Below, piece after piece: positions 34,631-45,053 of a DNA stretch of 64,000 nt. Below the pieces are notes generated by a model. It was given only the letters and a program-made list of their open reading frames with translations. It had not been told where the DNA came from and did not search any database. The stretch's first letter is position 1, and each line of letters starts with the position of its first letter. The position numbers and the translations under genes are program-made. The stretch spans positions 4,960,001 through 5,024,000 of the forward strand of contig NZ_CP009278.1 in NCBI RefSeq assembly GCF_000747525.1. The letters run 5' to 3'. Source of the DNA: Sphingobacterium sp. ML3W (lineage in GTDB: Bacteria > Bacteroidota > Bacteroidia > Sphingobacteriales > Sphingobacteriaceae).

Positions 34631-35967
34631 CGTCCTAAACGTTGAAAAAAGTGGCGGTGTTTTGCTATAGCAAAGTTGCTATATTTAAATCGTCAAATTT
34701 TAACACACCGCCATGGTAAATTTAAACGTTTTTAGTCAGATTTTATCACTTATCGACCGCGAATTATTCAAGGTTTTGGTTGCTAAGCACAAGAGTGACA
34801 AACATTGTAAAGGGATCAACAGCTGGACGCATCTTGCTAGCATGTTGTTTTGCCATTTTTCTTCTGCAGATTCAGTTCGTGATATCAGTAATGGCTTACG
34901 TAGTACGACTGGTAATTTGAACCATTTAGGTGTTGGTAGAGCACCCAGCAAGTCCAATATTTCCTATATCAACAAGCACCGCACCCATGAACTCTTTAAA
35001 GATCTGTACTTTTCGCTATTAGATAAGCTATGGCAAAAGGATACCCATTTGCGCAAAGATCTAACGCAATTAAAGCGCAAGGTTTATCTGATGGATGCCA
35101 GTATCATCCCTTTATGTTTATCTGTATTTGACTGGGCTAAATTTAGAAGCACCAAAGGTGCTGTAAAACTGCACACTGTGCTGGATTATGATGGATGTCT
35201 TCCTGTTTTCATGCAGATTACAGACGGGAAAGTTCATGAAAGCCAGCGTGCGGGTAGCTATAGTTTTTCCAAAGGAAGCGTTGTAGTGGTGGATAGAGGT
35301 TATGTGGATTACAACTGGCTCGGGGATTTGGACAGCAGAGGTTGTTATTTTGTTACCAGGAGTAAAACTAACATGAAGTACAACGTTATCAAGTCATACC
35401 AGAGTGAAGCACTCCTTGAAAAGGGAATCATTAAAGATGAGATCATTGAGCTTTCTGGTCCATCAGCAGATAGATACAACTCTAAACCATTACGCTTGAT
35501 TCACTTTTGGGACAGCAGCACAGACAACCAGTACCACTTTCTGACAAATAATATCCAATGGAAGGCATCACTAGTAGCTAACATTTATAAACAGCGATGG
35601 CAGATCGAGATTTTCTTCAAGCATCTGAAGCAACGCTTAAAAATATCATCTTTTGTGGGTACTTCTGAAAATGCGGTCATGATCCAAATATGGACTTCGT
35701 TGATTGGAATATTACTGCTCAAATACCTTCAGAAGAAGGCTAAATACGATTGGAATCTGTCTAACTTGGTCGGGTTTATCAGGATGAATATATTCGTGAA
35801 AATAAATATATGGCAATGGATAGATGATCCTTTTATCAGGCCACCAGTTAAGGGTAAAAATGGACAGCTACAGATATTCTCAGACTAAAAAATAGGGTCA
35901 AAATTGAAATTATCTAAAAATAGATACTGTTTCAAGGGAAACACGCGCCTAAAATTTATTTAGGACG
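34631..35967 (+). mobile_element. IS4-family insertion sequence with DUF4372-type transposase (about 1.34 kb)
   Basis: CGTCCTAAA at the left (34631-34639) and its complement TTTAGGACG at the right (35959-35967) are the likely terminal inverted repeats around one intact transposase gene. I do not see a convincing target-site duplication, so the precise ends are approximate. Confidence 0.75.
34713..35888 (+). CDS. IS4-family transposase with DUF4372 N-terminal domain
   Basis: This 391-residue transposase has an N-terminal DUF4372-like region (about 5-75: FSQILSLIDRELFKVLVAKH, SWTHLASMLFCHFSSADSVR) and a DDE core. The acids are in YLMDASIIPLCL (about 128), VVVDRGYVDYNWL (about 195) and the YKQRWQIEIFFKHLKQ motif (Glu about 300). 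It is full length and uninterrupted, so probably active. It differs from the IS4-type transposase at 10555 and belongs to another subgroup. Confidence 0.92.
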   Translation: MVNLNVFSQILSLIDRELFKVLVAKHKSDKHCKGINSWTHLASMLFCHFSSADSVRDISNGLRSTTGNLNHLGVGRAPSKSNISYINKHRTHELFKDLYFSLLDKLWQKDTHLRKDLTQLKRKVYLMDASIIPLCLSVFDWAKFRSTKGAVKLHTVLDYDGCLPVFMQITDGKVHESQRAGSYSFSKGSVVVVDRGYVDYNWLGDLDSRGCYFVTRSKTNMKYNVIKSYQSEALLEKGIIKDEIIELSGPSADRYNSKPLRLIHFWDSSTDNQYHFLTNNIQWKASLVANIYKQRWQIEIFFKHLKQRLKISSFVGTSENAVMIQIWTSLIGILLLKYLQKKAKYDWNLSNLVGFIRMNIFVKINIWQWIDDPFIRPPVKGKNGQLQIFSD

Positions 35968-36196
35968 GAAGTGATATAAAAGATTTTAAACAATAAAAAG
36001 GTTTCAATGTGAAAGAATGTCCACTTTCTATTTAACAAAATGTTAATTAAATTATCTTAAAAAAGCCTTCAACACATCTTATCTAATAGGTTTAACAAAT
36101 TCATTACGTTTTGATAATAAGCAGTTAATTGAAAGAAAAAACGGATATCGTAACATTGCTCTATCTAAATAATATTGAATTAAAAACCATTCCACA
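35968..36196. other. Upstream region of the second SusCD locus
   Basis: Strongly AT-rich sequence with no gene. It should contain the promoter for 36197-43659, but I could not pick a pair of elements with correct spacing. Confidence 0.4.
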
Positions 36197-37534
36197 ATGA
36201 ATCGCTACCTATTGTTAGCCAAATTTTTAGGAGCCTTATTTTGTTTAACAAGTTGTGATAGCAAAAGTGAGCTTACTGAAAAAAAACATGACCCTAGTAA
36301 ACCGGTCATGCTTACATCTTTTTACCCAAATGAAGGCGGAGCACGAGACAAAATCCTGTTAGACGGTGAAAATTTCGGAACTGACCCGAGCAAAATCAAC
36401 GTTTATTTCAACCGTGCCAAAGCCTCTGTAATCGCAGCCAGTGGCAATCGTATCTATGCCATTGTTCCACGTCTTCCAGGCGATAACCCCAGCATCTCTG
36501 TTGTTGTAAACGGAGATTCGGTGGTTTACAACGACCCTTTTATTTACCATATACAGGCACAGGTAAGCACCGTGACGGGCAACGGGCAAAAAAACTTTAA
36601 GCCTGGTGTCCTTTCTGAGGCTGAAGTGTATGGCAAATACCTAGAACTTGATGCCGAGGGCAACATCTTTATGTCATGGCGCGATGGGGGCACCCCAGCC
36701 ACTTTTGGAGTAGCCCGGATTAACGAGCGACAGAACATCGTTACGCCATTGATAGAATCTGTCGCGACCGGACGTATCCTCTATGCCAATGGCTTGACCG
36801 TAGACCGCGCTACGGGAATGCTAACTGTTGCGCATGAATCGGTCAAGGAAGTCATATTTACATTCGACCCACGAGAAGCTTGGTATCCGCGCCAACGAAA
36901 CGTTAAGTACTCAACGGCAGATTATAATTCGATTGTAGCTGCCGATTTGTACAAAAATTTTGTCACTTTCTGCCCGTATGATGGGTATCTATACACACGA
37001 TACCGCGATGGAAAGATTGCCAAAATACATCCCGAGACCCTTGAAGCAACCATTGTACACCAAGGCCCCTATGGATCCCAGTACGGTCAGGCAATCAATC
37101 CGGCCAAACCTTGGTTGCTGTACATTACCCTACATTCGAATGCCACACCCACCGAATTCAAACAAGGCATTTCGGTACTCGACCTACGCGACCCCAACGG
37201 AACCGGAGGATTTAAACGCCTCAATGCACCTGGTGGCAGAGGTTTTAAAGATGGTCCAATTGCCGATGCCCTTTTCAACTACCCTAAAGACATTAAGTTT
37301 GACAACAGCGGCAATATGTTTGTTGCCGATTATGGCAACCATTGTATCCGTATGGTATCTGCCGACAATATTGTGACCACAGTAGCTGGGCAGCCAGGTA
37401 CTCCAGGATATAAAGATGGAGGTCCTGTAGAATCGCAATTCAATCAACCTTGGGGAGTAGCAGTCAACGAGCAGGGAGATATCTACATCGCAGATTGGAG
37501 CAATGCACGCATACGTAAATTAGTTATCGAGTAA
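36197..37534 (+). CDS. IPT/TIG and NHL-repeat surface lipoprotein
   Basis: This 445-residue protein has an LTSC lipobox (Cys20), an IPT/TIG immunoglobulin-like domain (about 36-115: PVMLTSFYPNEGGARDKILL, GENFGT) and a beta-propeller of NHL repeats (about 120-445), seen in FDNSGNMFVADYGNHCIRMV and NEQGDIYIADWSNARIRKL. Such proteins are common first or accessory genes in SusCD loci and probably bind glycan at the cell surface. It is 118 nt upstream of the broken susC in the same direction, so it likely belongs to the same locus. Confidence 0.88.
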   Translation: MNRYLLLAKFLGALFCLTSCDSKSELTEKKHDPSKPVMLTSFYPNEGGARDKILLDGENFGTDPSKINVYFNRAKASVIAASGNRIYAIVPRLPGDNPSISVVVNGDSVVYNDPFIYHIQAQVSTVTGNGQKNFKPGVLSEAEVYGKYLELDAEGNIFMSWRDGGTPATFGVARINERQNIVTPLIESVATGRILYANGLTVDRATGMLTVAHESVKEVIFTFDPREAWYPRQRNVKYSTADYNSIVAADLYKNFVTFCPYDGYLYTRYRDGKIAKIHPETLEATIVHQGPYGSQYGQAINPAKPWLLYITLHSNATPTEFKQGISVLDLRDPNGTGGFKRLNAPGGRGFKDGPIADALFNYPKDIKFDNSGNMFVADYGNHCIRMVSADNIVTTVAGQPGTPGYKDGGPVESQFNQPWGVAVNEQGDIYIADWSNARIRKLVIE

Positions 37535-37652
37535 CGAATCCAAGCATACCTTTAAATGGAGTAGAATCAGCACTTACTGTTTTTAGGAAAGCCGCAAGCT
37601 TTGAAAAACACCTTATCCAACAGAAGATAATAACATATATAGCTAACAAAAA

Positions 37653-40600
37653 ATGAAGTTCATTCAGATTATGTGCCTACTGTGCTGTTGCATTGCACAC
37701 ACTACAACCTTTGCACAACAAGTGAAAGAGTTACTAATTGCAGGTACCATTGTCGATAAAAATAGAGAGCCAATTTCCAACGTATCCGTATATATCAAGG
37801 ACAAACCATCAGTCGGTACATCTACTAGCCAAGCGGGTAAATTTAGTATTAGAGCTAACTATGGCGATAAAATCGTGTTCAGTTATGTTGGTTACAACGC
37901 GGTAGAGCATCTCGCTGTAGAAACTAACGATCAACTGAGAATCTCCCTCATGGACAACAGTACCACTATGGACGAAGTTATGGTCGTAGGTCTGGGCAAT
38001 GTGCAACGGAAGATCAGCTGGTGTCATATCCAGACTGAGCAGTGGTGAACCGGGGAAAAACATTTCCGAGTTTTGGGTACGTGGTATCGGAACATTTGGT
38101 GCCAACAGCAGTGCTTTGGTGCTTATTGACGGTTTAGAGGGTGATCTCAACACGATCGATGCGGCAGATGTAGAAAGTTTCTCAATCTTAAAAGATGCTT
38201 CGGCCACTGCCGTATACGGTGTTCGCGGTGCCAACGGTGTGGTACTGGTTACGACCAAACGAGGTATCGTCGATCGGATTCAACTGACGGCAAGAGCAAA
38301 TACAACGCTTTCCCTCCTTAACCGTTTACCAGAATATTTACAGGCCTACGATTATGCAAAATTAGCAAATGAAGCTAGTATGCTCCGTGGACAAAGCCCT
38401 CTATACGACCAAACAGAAATGGGCATCATCCGTGATGGTCTAGACTTGGATATGTATCCCGACGTAAACTGGCAAGATGAAATTCTTAATAAAAATTTCT
38501 GGCGCCACAGTTATTATGTAAGTGGTAGAGGAGGATCTGAAGTGGCCCGCTACTTCTTGAGTCTAGGCGGAAAAAGCGAAACTGCGGCATATAAAGTGGA
38601 TAAAAATAGCGTATACAGCTCCAACGTAGGCTTCAACACCTACAACTACCGCATCAATCTGGATATCAACTTGACCAAAACAACGAAAGTATTTTTGGGT
38701 TCTGACGGTTTTTTATCCAAATTAGACCAGCCCGGCTTAGCCAATACGGACTACATCTGGGGCGCACAATCGCGCCTTACTCCCTTATCTATTCCAGTAC
38801 AGTATTCAAACGGCCACCTACCCGGTCTTGGTGGCGAAGACCAATCGTCGCCATATACCATGATTAATCGTACGGGGAAAGCCTCGGACCAGGTGTTCAA
38901 AGGAAAAACAACCTTAGCACTCAACCAAGACTTATCCTCAATATTAGATGGTCTTAAGTTTCGTGCACAAGGTGCTTACGACATCAACAGCTATTTTGAA
39001 GAACGCAGACGCGTACAGCCGGCACTTTACAGAGCCCTGGGCCGTGCATACGACGGCTCACTTATTATGCAAGAAACCGTGCAAGAAAAAAAAGCATCTT
39101 ACAGCAAATCTACACGTCAGTACCGTAAATATCATTTTGAGTCTGTTATCAATTACGATCAACTATTTGGAACCGACCATCGCACATCAGCATTGGTATA
39201 TTATTATCTGAGCGATGCCAAAGATACCGACGATGCCAATAGTAACCTCAATGCCATACCGCTACGTTACCAGGGTGTATCCAGTAGACTTACCTACGGT
39301 TTCCGAGACACTTATTTGTTAGATGTCAACTTTGGATATACAGGTTCCGAAAACTTCCAGCCTGGTAAGCAGTATGGTTTTTTCCCATCCGTAGCTGTAG
39401 GTTGGGTGCCTACTGGCTACCAATTTGTGAAAGAGGTAGCTCCTTGGCTTAATTACTTTAAGATCAGGGCTTCCTATGGTACTGTCGGCAACGACCGTAT
39501 TTCCAATATCAGATTCCCCTACCTAACTAAAGTAAACCAAGGCAATAACGATGTATGGGGAATCCCAGATATAGAAACCATCCATGAGACACGCATTGGC
39601 GCCGACAATCTAGCCTGGGAGAAAGCCATTAAATCAAATCTGGGTATTGAAGGCAAGCTTTTTAACAACAAACTGGATTTTGTAGTCGACTTTTTCAAAG
39701 ATCAGCGTAATGGCATCTTCCAGCAACGCGTACAGATTCCAGAATATGTAGGCGTCATATCCAACCCTTTTGCCAATGTAGGTCGTATGAAAAGTTCGGG
39801 TGTTGACGGAAACATCAGCTATACTCACAACATTTCTAAAGATTTAGGCTTCACGTTGCGAGGAAATTTCACTTACTCGAAAAACCTGGTACAGAACTGG
39901 GAGCAATCTTATTTGGAGTACCCTTACTTGGAGTACAATGGATTTCCGTACAATTCCATCCGTGGCTATCAATCCATAGGGCTATTTAAAGATCAGGACG
40001 ATATCAAATATAGTCCTAAACAATCCTTCGGAGAAGTATTACCTGGTGATATCAAATATAAAGATGTAAATGGTGACGGCACGATTGACAAACTCGATAT
40101 GGTACCGCTCACCCATAGCAATTACCCAGCAGCAATGTACGGTTTCGGTGGCGAATTTCGCTACAAGAAACTAACCTTGGGTATGCTGTTTAAAGGAACC
40201 GGAAAAACATCCTTTTTCTACGTTGGCCAATCGACGAAGATCGGTACTACCTCGACATTGAACGGTATGGGCTACATGCCATTTTTTGAGGGCAACTTGG
40301 GTAATGTACTCACCATGGCGGCAGACCCGAGCAACCGTTGGATCCCGAGGGACTATGCAATAGCCAATGGCATAGATCCAGCATTGGCGGAAAACCCCAA
40401 TGCTAGATTTCCACGCTTGCAATACGGCAACAATAGCAACAACAGTCAATTGTCAACCTACTGGCAAGGCGATGCGCGCTATGTAAGATTGGAAGAACTG
40501 ACGCTAAGCTACAATATCAATCCAGCGTTTCTGAAACGTATCGGAGTTTCTTCAATGGACCTGCAGTTTGTAGGTAACAACCTTTACATCTGGGACAATG

Positions 40601-40692
40601 TCAAAATATTTGATCCAGAACAAGCTGCTTGGAATGGTCGTAAATACCCGATACCGTCTACTTATTCCTTTCAGATATACGTCAATTTTTAA
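37653..40692 (+). pseudogene. SusC-family TonB-dependent receptor broken by an internal deletion with frameshift
   Basis: The first frame (37653-38048) supplies a signal peptide (1-21), the carboxypeptidase-like domain (about 28-105) and the TonB-box region DEVMVVGLGNVQRK. The second (37999-40692) resumes with GRSAGVISRLSSGEPGKN, the rest of the plug (VLIDGLEGDLNTIDAADVES, VYGVRGANGVVLVTTKRG) and a full barrel. Between QRK and GRSAG about 30 residues present in other SusC proteins are missing and the frame changes, so a deletion of roughly 100 nt (not a multiple of three) occurred near 38015. Everything downstream is well preserved, suggesting the damage is recent. Confidence 0.85.
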
Positions 40693-42743
40693 TGCAAATA
40701 CAGTTAAATACTATGAGAACATCTATTATAAAAAGAATCATATTTGTCGCTACGGCAGTCCAAATGCTATTCATGACAACTTCCTGCAAGGATTACCTCA
40801 ATATCGACGAATATTTCGACGATGAATTTAACATCGACTCGGCCTTTTCCAATGTTCGCAATATGGAGGCTTATATGTGGGGTGCAGCCGCGATGTTTCC
40901 CGACGAGTCCAACACGGTTCGATATGGCTACACCCCGGGCCCTATGGCAACCGATGAAGGCCTCAACGGATTGACCGGTGCTGGTTCGACAAATGTCTAT
41001 TACGGCATGGATTTCGTAACTGGAAATATATCGCCTGATTTTTTCGGAGGTGGATCTTCAACAAAGTACAACCTCAACGAATGGGGGCGATACTACAAAA
41101 TCATCCGTAAGTGTAACAACATCCTCCAGAACTTAGACCGTCCGAGCGATCTAAATAATATGGATCGCCTACGGATCGAGGGGTATACCCGTTTTATCCG
41201 TGCCTATGCTTATTACAACATCTTGGTAGACTACGGACCAGCCATCCTAGTGGGCGATGAAGTGGTGAATACTAATGAACCCATCACTTATTACGACAGA
41301 CCGAGAGCAACCTACGATGAGACCATGGACTATACCTGTTCGGAATTTGAAAAAGCGGCACAATTCATGCCCCTAGATGTGTCGTTATTGGATTTTGGAC
41401 GTCCGTCTAAAGGTGCAGCCTACGCTTTGGTTGCCCGTCTACGTCTCATTCATGCTAGTCCGTTGTTCAACGGTGGACCAGTGGCCAACGCATATTATGG
41501 CAACTGGACGCGCAAAACCGACAATGTACACTACGTGTCGCAACAATACAGTGAAGCAAAATGGGCTGTAGCGGCCGCTGCGGCAAAACGTGTCATAGAT
41601 CTTGGACAGTACCAATTATACACAGTAGTTAGTGATAACAAAACGCCCGCACTTCCAAAAGGAGTGATGTCCGACCCTAATTTCTATGAAGAGTTCCCGA
41701 ATGGAGCAGCAGGCATCGATCCTTTAAGATCCTACTCTGATATTTTTACAGGAGAAGCAGTTGCTTCTATTAACAAAGAAATCATCTGGGGCAGAAATAC
41801 CGAATACCTAAAGACCACTATTAGTCAAGGGGCAATGCCCCCTTCATTGGGTGGCTGGGGACGTTTCTGTGTCACACAGAAAGTAGTCGATGCCTATTTG
41901 ATGGACGACGGACGAACCAAAGAAGAGGCATCATCAGACAATTATTATTCGGAAACGGGTTTTACAACCCAGCCTCGCAATTTCTCGGGATATCCGCTCA
42001 ATTCAGGAGTATATAATATGTATGCGAATCGTGAGATGCGCTTCTACGCCTCTATTGGGTTTAACGAAGCTGTATGGCAAGCACTTTCCAGTACTTCGAT
42101 CAATAATTATACAGCAAAATACTATTATCAGGATGCCGATGGTCGCGGTGGTGTAACCGCTATTTCGCCCAATTACCCCATCACAGGATATGTTATCAAG
42201 AAATATAACCACCCTATGGATGCCTTTCAAGGTACTGGTGCTCGTCACATGAAAAAATCGTACTCCATCATCCGCTATGCCGAGATTTTGTTGTCTTACG
42301 CGGAAGCACTCAACAACCTCACTGGAAGTCACTCAATACAGCTCGGAGACCAGAATTACACCATATCTCGTGATTTGGAAGCGATAAAAAATACTTTTAA
42401 CCTGGTTCGATACCGTGCTGGACTTCCGGGACTTAGTGCCAACCAACTCAGCAGTTCCGTAACAATTCAAAAACAGATCGAGCGTGAACGTATGGTAGAG
42501 TTTCTGTGGGAAAACAGACGCTTCTATGATGTGCGTCGCTGGGGAATTTACGAAGAAACTGAACGCGAACCTATACGTGGTATGAATCCCGATGGCGCTA
42601 CCAAAGAAACCTATTACCAACGCGTCATTCCAGGGACATCGTCATTCCTGACCCGCGTCGTTGACAAAAAATTGATTTGGATACCTATACCACGTGCCGA
42701 AATGAGAAGGCTTCCTTCTGTCGATCAAAATCCCGGTTATTAA
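40692..42743 (+). CDS. SusD/RagB-family lipoprotein (large)
   Basis: This protein is up to 683 residues, longer than the usual 500-600. The ATG at 40692 overlaps the susC stop (TAATG); an ATG at 40713 (MRTSIIKRIIFVATA) would give a more typical signal peptide. The lipobox is TTSC. SusD landmarks are YTRFIRAYAYYNILVDYGPA, IIRYAEILLSYAEALNNLTG, ERERMVEFLWENRRFYDVRR, IPIPRAEMRR and the end VDQNPGY. It should bind glycan or another nutrient for the upstream SusC, which is now broken. The ligand is unknown. Confidence 0.92.
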   Translation: MQIQLNTMRTSIIKRIIFVATAVQMLFMTTSCKDYLNIDEYFDDEFNIDSAFSNVRNMEAYMWGAAAMFPDESNTVRYGYTPGPMATDEGLNGLTGAGSTNVYYGMDFVTGNISPDFFGGGSSTKYNLNEWGRYYKIIRKCNNILQNLDRPSDLNNMDRLRIEGYTRFIRAYAYYNILVDYGPAILVGDEVVNTNEPITYYDRPRATYDETMDYTCSEFEKAAQFMPLDVSLLDFGRPSKGAAYALVARLRLIHASPLFNGGPVANAYYGNWTRKTDNVHYVSQQYSEAKWAVAAAAAKRVIDLGQYQLYTVVSDNKTPALPKGVMSDPNFYEEFPNGAAGIDPLRSYSDIFTGEAVASINKEIIWGRNTEYLKTTISQGAMPPSLGGWGRFCVTQKVVDAYLMDDGRTKEEASSDNYYSETGFTTQPRNFSGYPLNSGVYNMYANREMRFYASIGFNEAVWQALSSTSINNYTAKYYYQDADGRGGVTAISPNYPITGYVIKKYNHPMDAFQGTGARHMKKSYSIIRYAEILLSYAEALNNLTGSHSIQLGDQNYTISRDLEAIKNTFNLVRYRAGLPGLSANQLSSSVTIQKQIERERMVEFLWENRRFYDVRRWGIYEETEREPIRGMNPDGATKETYYQRVIPGTSSFLTRVVDKKLIWIPIPRAEMRRLPSVDQNPGY

Positions 42744-42762
42744 GCTCATAAAAAAGAAAGAG

Positions 42763-43659
42763 ATGAAAGTAAGATATATAAAGATATTGGCAGTAAGCAT
42801 GCTGCTGTCAGCATGCAAAGACAACGAATTGTTTGAAAAGGAAATGTATCGAAATGAAGTCGCATTAATCAGTAATAACTATTATAACACATTTCAGGAA
42901 GTAGTTGATCTGACGAATGAAGAGGTAACCGGATATATAACTGCTTCTACTGGAGGCACACACGCCCCCACGATTAATCTTGCCATTCAATTGGAAGAAG
43001 ACCAAACCCAATTCGATATATACAACCGGTCTCTTTTTGACAACGATGAAAAGTTATACGCGAAACTATTGCCTAGGGATAAATATGAAATTGTAAATAA
43101 TTACATCAGCATTGAGGCTGGCACACGTACAGGACGTACGAGCGTCAAGATTCGTCCAGCTGGACTTTCTCCAGATTCGACCTATTTAATTGGGTTGCAG
43201 GCTACAGCTGCACCTGGTATAGACATCAATCCAAAGAAAAAAAACATACTATATCAAGTACTGATCAAGAATGCTTATGCTTCACAAGCAGAAAACGCGT
43301 TTTACGCCATGTCTGGTCTAGTAAACGGCATGGTCACTGCGGGCAATAAGAAGTTGTTTCCATTAACAGGTAACAGTGTTCGCGTGATTGCTGGAATAGA
43401 ATCATTTGAAAGCAAAGCGGATCTTATCAACGCAACTTCCATTTTACTCGAAGTGGGTACGGACAACCATGTAACCATCAAGCCCTACCGCAATATCAAG
43501 GTAACCCAAATAGATGGCGATAGCCGATACCCCAATGAATTCAGGATAGAAGAATATTTTGGACGCCAGTTCAATGTATTTCTACTTTCATATAGCTACG
43601 AACTTAAAGGCGTGACACGTCAGATGCAAGAAGAACTGCGCATCGAGATCAAGCGCTAA
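42763..43659 (+). CDS. Surface lipoprotein of the DUF1735/DUF4361 (BT_3044-like) type
   Basis: This 298-residue protein has an LSAC lipobox (Cys18). The N-terminal half (about 30-150) fits the DUF1735 adhesin-like domain, with APTINLAIQLEEDQTQF and GRTSVKIRPAGLSPDSTYLI. The C-terminal half (about 155-298) resembles DUF4361 with FYAMSGLVNGM. Proteins of this kind are third genes of SusCD loci and bind glycans at the surface. It starts 20 nt after susD and is followed by a very strong terminator. The domain calls are from motif memory, so the subfamily is uncertain. Confidence 0.72.
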   Translation: MKVRYIKILAVSMLLSACKDNELFEKEMYRNEVALISNNYYNTFQEVVDLTNEEVTGYITASTGGTHAPTINLAIQLEEDQTQFDIYNRSLFDNDEKLYAKLLPRDKYEIVNNYISIEAGTRTGRTSVKIRPAGLSPDSTYLIGLQATAAPGIDINPKKKNILYQVLIKNAYASQAENAFYAMSGLVNGMVTAGNKKLFPLTGNSVRVIAGIESFESKADLINATSILLEVGTDNHVTIKPYRNIKVTQIDGDSRYPNEFRIEEYFGRQFNVFLLSYSYELKGVTRQMQEELRIEIKR

Positions 43660-43703
43660 TCGGGTCGCTCTTACAGTTTAAAAACTGGGCACAACCTTTC
43701 TTC

Positions 43704-43756
43704 ATTCAATTAAAATGCCTTCTTCTAGCAAATGGAAGAAGGCATTTTAATTGAAT
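43704..43756. terminator. Very strong bidirectional hairpin terminator
   Basis: A perfect 22-bp stem (43704-43725 with 43735-43756) and a 9-nt loop, flanked by A- and T-rich arms (AATTAAAATGCC / GGCATTTTAATT). It separates the SusCD locus from the convergent hemerythrin gene. Confidence 0.9.
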
Positions 43757-43851
43757 CTTGAGGTTAAAATCCCATATTCTCGATTACGATATAATGGGTG
43801 ACAGGATTATTATTTTTACCTTTACTAAAACCAATTGGTTTCCTTCCCCTC

Positions 43852-44361
43852 TTACTTCCAGAATTCATCTTTCCAGATAATTTCAACTACATCATCATTG
43901 TGGACCGATTCGAGCTTTTGCCAATCTTCCAAACTTGCCGTTTCTTGAACTAAAGGAAATAGTTCCCTTTCTTCAAAACGAATATGTTTTTCTAATGTTT
44001 CCTCTATTCGATTAATCGTTTTATAAGTATAAACTGGAGTAAGAAAAAGTCTCCTTAATAAGCGATGTTCTTTCCGTGCCCGTATGACCCCCACATGTTC
44101 CTCTCCTAGAATTGGTAAAATCAAACGCTCTTCTATATCGAAATGCTCGGCAATCTGATTTTCCCATAAATATATAATGTAATCTTGCAATCGTTTTACT
44201 TCAATAGCTTGTTCCAATCCCTTCCTAATTTTCCAACACAACAGTAACGAGAAATGATGTTCTCGGCTTAGTGGTTGTAAAGATGGGTGCCTACCCAAAG
44301 GACGTATACTGTTGGTTTCCATAACGATAATAATTATTATAACATTGAAATAGATGATCAA
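43852..44361 (-). CDS. Hemerythrin HHE-domain protein
   Basis: The likely start is the ATG at 44322 (METNSIRPLGRHPSL), giving 156 residues; the longer frame adds an odd Ile-rich leader. Iron-ligand residues sit in four helices: LSREHHFSLLL (His pair), AEHFDIEERLILPIL, RKEHRLLRRLF and LEKHIRFEERELFPLV. Such cytoplasmic di-iron proteins sense or bind oxygen or nitric oxide, or take part in iron-sulfur repair. It is a single gene, convergent with the SusCD locus. There are no regulator neighbours that would specify the signal. Confidence 0.88.
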   Translation of the reverse strand: MIIYFNVIIIIIVMETNSIRPLGRHPSLQPLSREHHFSLLLCWKIRKGLEQAIEVKRLQDYIIYLWENQIAEHFDIEERLILPILGEEHVGVIRARKEHRLLRRLFLTPVYTYKTINRIEETLEKHIRFEERELFPLVQETASLEDWQKLESVHNDDVVEIIWKDEFWK

Positions 44362-44669
44362 TCTTTTAGAGATCTAAAAGATTAATATAAAGCATGAGGT
44401 TACATTTAGGCAAGCGTACATAAATGAATCACAATAGTCTTTGTATTATTGCCTAAAATGAGGACTATTTTATAGGATAGATCAACTTTGAGCATCAATA
44501 ACTAAGGTAATAAAATACTTTATATAAAAAGATACAAAGGTATTTTATTAACCACAATGCTATCTTAAATAGTAAATAACTGTTTTTAATGCTATAAGAA
44601 ATCGTCATGCAAATAAAGGTATTGAAGTGAAAAAATATAACTTCAATACAAATGTTCATTATGTCTTGA
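44362..44669. other. AT-rich intergenic stretch
   Basis: No gene is supported. A minus-strand open frame of 69 residues (44495-44704) is rich in Ile, Phe and Tyr, as expected of random AT-rich DNA, and runs into the tolC-like relic. Confidence 0.5.
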
Positions 44670-44925
44670 ATCAATAAAAACATGTCTTTTATAGGATAGC
44701 CCAAAATAATTCTTATCCCTAATTTTGTCCCAATGAAAAAAGAAGTATAGTTTAAATAAAAAATATGTTTTTTAATTGTTTATAAATAATTTGTCTTTGC
44801 AACTCTCGCTTAATCAGAGTCCGATACGCTTATTCTCGCTCCAGAATACATACCTTATCCCATGTATAATAGCGCGTTGGATGAAAGCGGAGTTGCTCAG
44901 CAAATTAATTACTGCAAAAAGCACA
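44670..44925 (+). pseudogene. Decayed duplicate of the tolC promoter and 5' coding region
   Basis: The stretch matches 46324-46590 in order: CAATAAAAACATGTCT then TATA-GATA; TAATTTTGTCCC; AAT(A)ATTTG(T/C)CTTTGCAAC; GGAGTTGCTCAGCAAATTAAT against AGAATTGCACAGCAAATTAAT. The copy has lost its reading frame (no usable ATG, several stops) but keeps the -7 element TAATTTTG (44720-44727). It ends near 44925. The live tolC gene lies 1.7 kb downstream in the same orientation, with the XRE and AraC genes between. Confidence 0.7.
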
Positions 44926-45053
44926 TCCAACTTTAAAAAATAAATCGATTCTTTTAAACATACACAGTCTTATAATGACTCTTGTGCTATCATGCGCCGC
45001 AGATTACGAGGTAAGTTAATCGCATAGTCAAGTCTAATTAATAATTATTGAAT

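Noticed and set aside
36359-37447. Several antisense and alternative-frame open frames over the TIG/NHL lipoprotein gene
   Set aside because: They are shadows of a well-supported 445-residue coding frame with a lipobox and clear NHL repeats.
44495-44704. 69-residue minus-strand open frame
   Set aside because: Composition is Ile/Phe/Tyr-rich as expected from AT-rich DNA, and it overlaps the tolC promoter relic.
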